Shown one piece after another: positions 23,370 to 28,791 of a DNA stretch of 28,791 nucleotides. The first letter of the stretch is position 1; each line of letters starts with the position of its first letter. The stretch is from a virus. The stretch is from IMG/VR virus record IMGVR_UViG_3300042524_000214, positions 102,663-131,453 of that record; one strand, given 5' to 3'. A model generated the notes under the pieces. The model was not told the origin of the DNA. It saw only the letters and a list, made by a program, of their open reading frames with translations, and searched no databases. Both the position numbers and the translations under genes were made by a program.

Positions 23370-25580
23370 TTATAATACTGTAATATCAAATGTTGGTGGT
23401 ACAAGCCATAGTTGTGAATAGGTTGGTTCAGGTATTGCTAAATCTAATTCAAAAGTAGATACGCCAGTTGTAATAGGTGTCCCTAAGGCTTGCATAGTTA
23501 TTGTTTGAGAACCTAGTGTTGTAAAAGTACCTTTCGCTCTAAATGTTACTCCATTAGCATATCCTATAAAATCGTATGTTCCTAAGAATGTAACATTTAC
23601 TGTAATATTTTGTGTTACTGTGCTTGGTGTTATTGCAACACCTGCTGTTAAAGTTCCTGTTTGTGTGCCTATTGAAATACTATCTATTTTACTATTACCC
23701 CCAGTTGAACTTTCGTAAGTGGTTAAAACTTGCCCAGGTACAAAAGTACAAGGGTTTATTTCTAATACTTTAGAACCTATAACTCCATCATAAACGCTAA
23801 CTCCATTTATAAAGAACTGTAACCCTACTACATCACTGTGCTGGTTATAGTATTTTCCAATAAGGGTGACTCCTACAGTTGGTGTGGGGTTTGTTACTAC
23901 GTTTGTGCCTCTTAGTCTTATTTTTAGTGTGTTTGCGGTAGCTGATAAGCCCTCTTCTATAATACCTGATTTAATTACTGAATACTCTACAAAACTCTCT
24001 CTAGAACTTGTATCACCTGCTAATGGGGAAGTAGTAAATCTCCCGTATACTATTTTATTAAATTCGTCTGGTGTACTTGAATTATTTAAGCTGACATAAG
24101 TTGCAGGGGTTTCCACATTTGATGGGGATGGTAAAATGCTTGCTGATGGTAAATAATGGAAGCAATCTATTGGTACACCATTTGTCATAAAATTATATCT
24201 AGCCCTATTACAATTATGCCCAAACGTAGAACTAATAGGAGACCAAAAAGCTGTGTAATTTGCTTCTGTACTTGTTCCAGTAACATACGTTGTCCCATTC
24301 CAAGTATAAAAAAGGTTTGTATCAGATGCAACATAAACCTGACCTAATAATCCAGGAGTAGGGAATAATGCGTAGTTAAGATAATTATTTCCGCCTAATC
24401 TTTGAATCCCTGGAGTGGGTGAAAATACGCTACAGGATAAATTTACTGTAGTGTTTGAAAAAGTAACTACTGGTGCTGTTGCACTATACTTTAAAATACT
24501 TATATTATTTGCAGAGCCACCGAGTGTAATACCTAAAGCAAGTAATGTTGTATTGTGGGTATTTCTAAAATCAGTAGCTGTTTGTGTAGTACTTGAGTTA
24601 AATGATATAGCATAGGGTGTACCATCTATAATAATGTTACCTGAACCACTTGTACCAGATACACTAATACTTATACTTGTATATGGTAGAGTAAACTCTC
24701 TCAAATTGTCATAAAATACCCTAGCTGTAAGCACTGCTAAACATTCTTCTATTGTAGCTCCTATATTTATTGTGTAAACTAAAGTGTTTGTACATCCATT
24801 TGGGGCTGTTGCTACTATGGTGTAAACTACTGCGGCAGCATTAGGGCATGTTAGTGTGTCTGTTATTACACTGCCTGTTCCAGATGTTGCTCCAGTAACA
24901 CCTGCATCTGCTACAACAGTCCATGCAAAAGTTGTTCCTGGAACTCCACTACTAAGAGCTACGTTCAATGAATCACCGCTTGTAATTGTTTGTGGGCTAT
25001 TTGGCACTGCTATTATATTTGGTTTTGGGTTAACTGTAACTGTAACTTGTATAGGTGTTCCTGAACATCCTGACAAACCTTGTTCATAAGGTGTTATTGT
25101 GTATATTGCAGTCCCTGGTGTTGCACCTGTCGCAACTAAAGCTTGAGATATAGTATTACCTGATGCAATAGAGTTACCTGAAGTACCTCCATTAACACCC
25201 GTTTGTAAAACTACCCATGAATACACGACCCCACTAGGTAGTGTGGATGTAAGGGGTACAGATGTATTATCACCACTACAAATCGTTTGTGGGGATGCTA
25301 TTACATCAGCTAAACAGAGACAATCTGCTGGTATATCATTACTTGCTTCGCAATAAGAATCCTCTGGATTTTGTGCGACATACACGTATAAATAACCATC
25401 TGGACATAAATTTCCTGTGTTATACGCTAGAATACATTCTGTTTCATCTTCACTTAAAGTGTAGCCTGGTGGACAAGACTTTGGTTTACAAGATGGGGGT
25501 ACTGTAGTTGTTGTTTCACAGTATTTTACTCCTTGTATATCTACCAGTATGGCATTTTCGTTTTCACAATAGCAACTCAT
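23370..25580 (-). CDS. Cys-rich adhesin-like virion protein with PKD/Ig-like domains, 736 aa
   Basis: The start at 25580 follows the nucleotidyltransferase stop by ten bases, with an A-rich leader. Residues 1-90 are Cys-rich with repeated CP.GY modules (CPPGYTLSEDETEC, LCPDGYLY) and the linkers YCETTTTVPP and YCEASNDIPA. Residues 93-185 and 186-275 are two PKD-like Ig domains (SPQTICSGD..., VYSWVV, then SPQTITSGD..., TFAWTVV), as in Bacteroidetes surface proteins. Residues 276-390 form a beta module (IIIDGTPYAISF). A following segment contains GLLGQVYVASDTNLFYTWNG, a style common in phage tail proteins. The C-terminal 300 residues are Thr/Val/Gly-rich beta. A receptor- or glycan-binding tail fibre or decoration role is the likeliest reading. 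The host range specificity cannot be read from the sequence. Confidence 0.68.
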   Translation of the reverse strand: MSCYCENENAILVDIQGVKYCETTTTVPPSCKPKSCPPGYTLSEDETECILAYNTGNLCPDGYLYVYVAQNPEDSYCEASNDIPADCLCLADVIASPQTICSGDNTSVPLTSTLPSGVVYSWVVLQTGVNGGTSGNSIASGNTISQALVATGATPGTAIYTITPYEQGLSGCSGTPIQVTVTVNPKPNIIAVPNSPQTITSGDSLNVALSSGVPGTTFAWTVVADAGVTGATSGTGSVITDTLTCPNAAAVVYTIVATAPNGCTNTLVYTINIGATIEECLAVLTARVFYDNLREFTLPYTSISISVSGTSGSGNIIIDGTPYAISFNSSTTQTATDFRNTHNTTLLALGITLGGSANNISILKYSATAPVVTFSNTTVNLSCSVFSPTPGIQRLGGNNYLNYALFPTPGLLGQVYVASDTNLFYTWNGTTYVTGTSTEANYTAFWSPISSTFGHNCNRARYNFMTNGVPIDCFHYLPSASILPSPSNVETPATYVSLNNSSTPDEFNKIVYGRFTTSPLAGDTSSRESFVEYSVIKSGIIEEGLSATANTLKIRLRGTNVVTNPTPTVGVTLIGKYYNQHSDVVGLQFFINGVSVYDGVIGSKVLEINPCTFVPGQVLTTYESSTGGNSKIDSISIGTQTGTLTAGVAITPSTVTQNITVNVTFLGTYDFIGYANGVTFRAKGTFTTLGSQTITMQALGTPITTGVSTFELDLAIPEPTYSQLWLVPPTFDITVL

Positions 25581-25590
25581 ATTTTTGGTT

Positions 25591-25947
25591 TTATTTTATT
25601 AATACAGCTTCTTTTCCGAAACCATCTACCCTCAGCATAAATTTAAAATCTACTTTTACCGGGAATTTTATTTTATTGATTTCTAAAACTTGTTTTTGTG
25701 TTATATTTTTTTGTATGATAATATCATAATCACTTGAATCTATCCAATACCCTTTTACTCTTGACCCAAATAAATACATCTGACACTCTCCTATAGTAGT
25801 TTCTAGTAAGTCCTTTATAATGTGTAATACTTTTTTACAATCCTCTGGTAATTCTTTCCACTCTGTTATTAAAGGATGAACTGCCAGTCTTTTTACTGGC
25901 AGCTTAAATCCTAATGGGTTCCCTATGTATGGGTATTGTTTTCTCAT
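25591..25947 (-). CDS. Small nucleotidyltransferase-fold protein (MNT-like), 118 aa
   Basis: The start was set at MRKQYPY (25947), five bases after the upstream stop; in-frame ATGs at 25965 and 25983 would overlap that gene. Residues 58-77 read YLFGSRVKGYWIDSSDYDII: a GS(x10)DxD signature of DNA-polymerase-beta-like nucleotidyltransferases, with metal ligands Asp73 and Asp75. VKVDFKF near the C-terminus supplies the likely third carboxylate (Asp100). This matches minimal MNT domains, which transfer nucleotides to proteins, RNA or small molecules and often pair with a HEPN partner. No HEPN protein is visible. Its place between two tail genes, with gaps of 5 and 10 bases, suggests co-expression with virion proteins. 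A modifier of a virion component or an injected protein are both possible. All key acidic residues are present, so it is probably active. Confidence 0.75.
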   Translation of the reverse strand: MRKQYPYIGNPLGFKLPVKRLAVHPLITEWKELPEDCKKVLHIIKDLLETTIGECQMYLFGSRVKGYWIDSSDYDIIIQKNITQKQVLEINKIKFPVKVDFKFMLRVDGFGKEAVLIK

Positions 25948-25952
25948 ATTAT

Positions 25953-28791
25953 TTAATTCCACCATGTCCCTTTTGGTATACAACTATAAGCACCAAATCC
26001 AGTTGTTGGTTGTACATTTGGTAAAAAAGGACTTTCAATACTCATACCTAAATTTTTTGTCCACCAAAATATTACTGGAAAAGCTTCCCCAGATATTTGT
26101 CTGCTTATACTTATAGTAAAGGTAGAGCCTGAATATGGGCAATCTATCGTAGATAAATCGTCATGGAACACAAAACCACTTCCTGCTACACCTATTATGC
26201 TGTTTAACCAGTTGTTTATGTTTTGTACGTATGTTGTAACTCCATTAAGACCTACCCCAACCACTAAACCTGATGGTGCGTTTATTGTTAAAGTTTGCCC
26301 GGAAGCATACTCAGTGCCATCTAATTTTAGCTTATTTAGTGTAAAAGTGTATGTCGCACTAGCCCAATTTTTTTCAATACTTGAGTACTCTTGGTAACAT
26401 CTACTTGGAGATATTGTTGGACATATCGCTAAAACTCTATCTAATCTTTCACATAACCCTGTTTTTGAATTGTATGTAAAATCAGGAGGGCAATTAGTGG
26501 TTGTCTCTTCATTACAACATTTTGTCTCATTGTAAAAGTAACCTTGACCTGGGATATAATCTATACAAGGGTCTGGTATGTAATCTTTCTTAGTTATAAA
26601 AACTCTTCTATATCTACTGTCCCAACCCATTGTAATACCAACACCGTTGTACGGGTTGTCTACATCCACATTAGGTAAGTACTTTAGTATTTTGAATGGG
26701 AGCTGTTCTTTAAACCAGTTCCTCATTCCACTAGCTTTACTGCCGGCAGCTGTAGATATTTCTACAATACCTGAACTGTTAGGTGCCACCATTAAGACTT
26801 GACCTCTTTTTGCATCTGCCCAAAAATGACCAGCTTCACAAGATACTTGAGCAAAGTTTTGAGTTCCACCATATCCTAACTTAGCATTCACAAATGATGT
26901 AGATGCTCTTTGGAAGAACATATTACCTCCTAGGGTAGTTGCTGTTATAGCAGCCCCCGTGTCTATTTTAGTATCTACCTTATTGTACAGTACAGAAGTA
27001 TCCGAAAATCTAGCAAGTATTGCTCCACTTTCAACATCAATTACATCTTTTAATTTACCGTAGTTTGAAGGAAATTCAAATGTATCTAATGGTCTATAAA
27101 TCAACCATGGGTCATAAGAAGAGGTTTCAGAATTATCTGGTAAACTTGCTATGATACCATTTGGCATATTTTGTATAACATCATACAATCTCTTTTTGTA
27201 GATTTCTGGTATCGTTCTAGTTCTAATTCTAGAAACTTGATTAGAATAAGCACTGTTATATCTAAAGATGTTTGGTTCTCTTATAGGTACGTTTGTCTCT
27301 TGTGTCCACTCCCCTAAATCACCTACTTGGGGATAAAACCCTTCTCTTTTTTCTTTACCTGCGTATCTGTATGCAGTGTTTATCCTTGTTTCTGTTAAGA
27401 AATTTGGAACCCCGTAATGGTATAAATAAAATTTAGACGGTGGGGTATAATAATTACCGCTTGATGAAGGGGTATCAAAATTAAAATCACTAGATATATC
27501 GGGTAATAATCTATTACCTTGTCCAAAATCTTTATTTTCTTCGTAACTAACATAAAAATGAGGTCTTCTACCTATATTATTGTAAAAATAATAATTGTAA
27601 GGTGTAAGGTCTGCTTGTTTCATAGCTGTTACTAAGAACTGAGACATCTTTCTTTTTAAGCTATGTCTAGTAATAAAAGTGTCTCCTCCAAAAATTGATA
27701 TACAACTTGTTTGTGGATTTCTTAAATTCCCTCTATAACCTGTGCTTAGCCACTTAACTGAGCTTATTGTACCATACTGTGTGGGTAAATAATTCTTTAG
27801 TGCTGCATACGGTGATGCGATATTTTTTATTATCTCTTGGCTTCTTCCGGTTGTAATTAAGTTATTTTCCCCCAGATAAGTCATACTTGAATCATTAGAC
27901 GATTTATCATAGTTTGTATAATCAACAGGGTACTCTACAGGAAATTTACCAAAAGATAAAAATACAGATTTCTCTCTATCAATGTTATTTACACTTAGTC
28001 TTTCTCCGGTAGTTTCATTTGTAACAATATATCTACCATCTCCTAGGTATTTACCTATATTCGCTGCTCTAAGTTTATTACCTTCATCCCCCCAAATTCC
28101 TTGTGGGTTTGGAGAAGAGTGGCTTATATAATTGTAAAACCCTTCTGAAAAATAGTAGTACGCAAAATTATGTGGTGTTCCTAAATCTCTAAATATTTTT
28201 AACCACTCATATCTGTATCTACCATACTGAAAGTATGCTCCACTAATACCACCTATTGCTGCAATAGCTATGGAAGCTACTAGCCCCCCAGGAAAAACTG
28301 TACTAGAAAAACCTACTACTATATTGGTATTTGATAAGGCTTGTAATGCTTCAATCAAGACATTAAAAATGGTCTCTGCTATTGCTAAATCATTTGCTAA
28401 TGTATATGCTCTCTCTGTTAAAATTACCCATTTTGGGTGTTGTTTTACTTGGTCAAAATTACCTCTTGAATTGCCATATTGGTATCCTTGAAAACTCACC
28501 TCAGAAGGAAGTCCAACTTTTGTATAGTCCGTTTCTGGAGAATGAAAAGTATAATGCCTATTAGATTCTCCAAATATGGCACCTTCTCCTAAATTCTCTC
28601 TATTTGTCTCAGTTGCATAAGGCTCATTGAACTTATCGGTTGAAAATGTATTGTAAGGATAATTGGAATACAATATGTCTTTGTCAACAGTTTCTGTTTC
28701 TCTATACTTACGCATATCATATAACAGTCCTGAGGCTACTACACTTCTATCTAAACTAATATCTCCTCTAAATAGTTCGTAACCAACTATT
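25953..28791 (-). CDS. Large tail/muzzle-like virion protein, N-terminus cut by window edge
   Basis: The frame is open to the right edge with no stop: 25 codons precede the first in-window ATG (28715), so the true start probably lies outside. 945 residues are visible. Counting from 28715: a segment with SPETDYTKVGLPSEV (near 60-75); a Gly/Ala-rich hydrophobic stretch (near 140-165); a long aromatic beta-rich region; TTLGGNMFFQRAST; GHFWADAKRGQVL (near 630); and DNPYNGVGITMGWDSRYRRV followed by TKKDYIP. A Cys-rich module (about 712-772) with CPPDFTYNSKTGLC is followed by a C-terminal beta module (LDGTEYASGQTLTIN). From memory the central motifs resemble distal tail (muzzle) proteins of crAss-like phages; that identity is tentative. 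The first gene of the tail block in this window, it is followed after five bases by the nucleotidyltransferase gene. Confidence 0.7.
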   Translation of the reverse strand, partial: IVGYELFRGDISLDRSVVASGLLYDMRKYRETETVDKDILYSNYPYNTFSTDKFNEPYATETNRENLGEGAIFGESNRHYTFHSPETDYTKVGLPSEVSFQGYQYGNSRGNFDQVKQHPKWVILTERAYTLANDLAIAETIFNVLIEALQALSNTNIVVGFSSTVFPGGLVASIAIAAIGGISGAYFQYGRYRYEWLKIFRDLGTPHNFAYYYFSEGFYNYISHSSPNPQGIWGDEGNKLRAANIGKYLGDGRYIVTNETTGERLSVNNIDREKSVFLSFGKFPVEYPVDYTNYDKSSNDSSMTYLGENNLITTGRSQEIIKNIASPYAALKNYLPTQYGTISSVKWLSTGYRGNLRNPQTSCISIFGGDTFITRHSLKRKMSQFLVTAMKQADLTPYNYYFYNNIGRRPHFYVSYEENKDFGQGNRLLPDISSDFNFDTPSSSGNYYTPPSKFYLYHYGVPNFLTETRINTAYRYAGKEKREGFYPQVGDLGEWTQETNVPIREPNIFRYNSAYSNQVSRIRTRTIPEIYKKRLYDVIQNMPNGIIASLPDNSETSSYDPWLIYRPLDTFEFPSNYGKLKDVIDVESGAILARFSDTSVLYNKVDTKIDTGAAITATTLGGNMFFQRASTSFVNAKLGYGGTQNFAQVSCEAGHFWADAKRGQVLMVAPNSSGIVEISTAAGSKASGMRNWFKEQLPFKILKYLPNVDVDNPYNGVGITMGWDSRYRRVFITKKDYIPDPCIDYIPGQGYFYNETKCCNEETTTNCPPDFTYNSKTGLCERLDRVLAICPTISPSRCYQEYSSIEKNWASATYTFTLNKLKLDGTEYASGQTLTINAPSGLVVGVGLNGVTTYVQNINNWLNSIIGVAGSGFVFHDDLSTIDCPYSGSTFTISISRQISGEAFPVIFWWTKNLGMSIESPFLPNVQPTTGFGAYSCIPKGTWWN

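Noticed and set aside
22424-23404. Start of the Cys-rich tail protein at 23404
   Set aside because: It would overlap the end of the 736-aa gene; the ATG at 23359 has the typical A-rich leader and follows the stop by ten bases.
25953-28715. Right-edge protein complete with ATG at 28715
   Set aside because: The frame continues upstream without a stop to the window edge, so this ATG is probably internal.

Overview
The window is AT-rich and almost fully coding. Nine of its ten genes lie on the minus strand, so they read from the right edge of the window to the left. They encode very large proteins with phage virion character: a tail/muzzle-like protein, an Ig-fold adhesin, a multi-domain cell-wall hydrolase, Gln- and Gly-Gly-rich structural proteins, coiled-coil internal proteins and a polyvalent effector protein. 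Starts lack Shine-Dalgarno sequences and have A-rich leaders. Three intergenic gaps hold TTTG-N19/20-TA(A/C)TTTTG promoters, which is the Bacteroidetes consensus. The best overall reading is the late virion-gene region of a lytic phage of a Bacteroidetes (probably flavobacterial) host. Gene order and protein style resemble crAss-like podoviruses, but no terminase, portal or capsid gene is visible to confirm this.

Layout in transcription order. (1) 28791 to 22424, tail/adhesion block: a large virion protein cut by the right edge (25953-28791), a small nucleotidyltransferase-fold protein (25591-25947), a Cys-rich protein with two PKD/Ig-like domains (23370-25580) and a second Cys-rich virion protein (22424-23359). 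The three large proteins share a short Cys-Pro-Gly module, and the first and last look like two halves of one ancestral tail protein. (2) 22423 to 19578: a boundary with a promoter overlapping a hairpin, then a virion-type lysin with a glucosaminidase, a peptidoglycan-binding-like region, a CHAP/NlpC-like hydrolase and a lytic-transglycosylase-like domain. (3) 19253-19618: the only plus-strand gene, a VanZ-like membrane protein whose end overlaps the lysin end by 41 bp. (4) 19194 to 14847: two translationally coupled structural proteins, one with four Gln-rich helical repeats. (5) 14846 to 6192: a promoter, then two coupled internal-virion-like proteins of 934 and 1929 aa, the second with coiled coils and a ParB/sulfiredoxin-like motif. 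(6) 6191 to 1: another promoter, then a polyvalent protein of more than 2042 aa that continues past the left edge. It carries two zincin motifs, a kinase-like domain, a conserved ETRGQN domain, an ART-like segment and a GNAT-like domain.

Working model: blocks 1 and 2 would recognise the cell and breach its wall. Blocks 4 to 6 would be packaged or ejected proteins that travel with the DNA, with the polyvalent protein modifying host targets early in infection. That model is inference from domain content and order. No tRNA, rRNA, CRISPR array, IS element or integrase was seen, and no gene-free stretch exceeds 100 bases.
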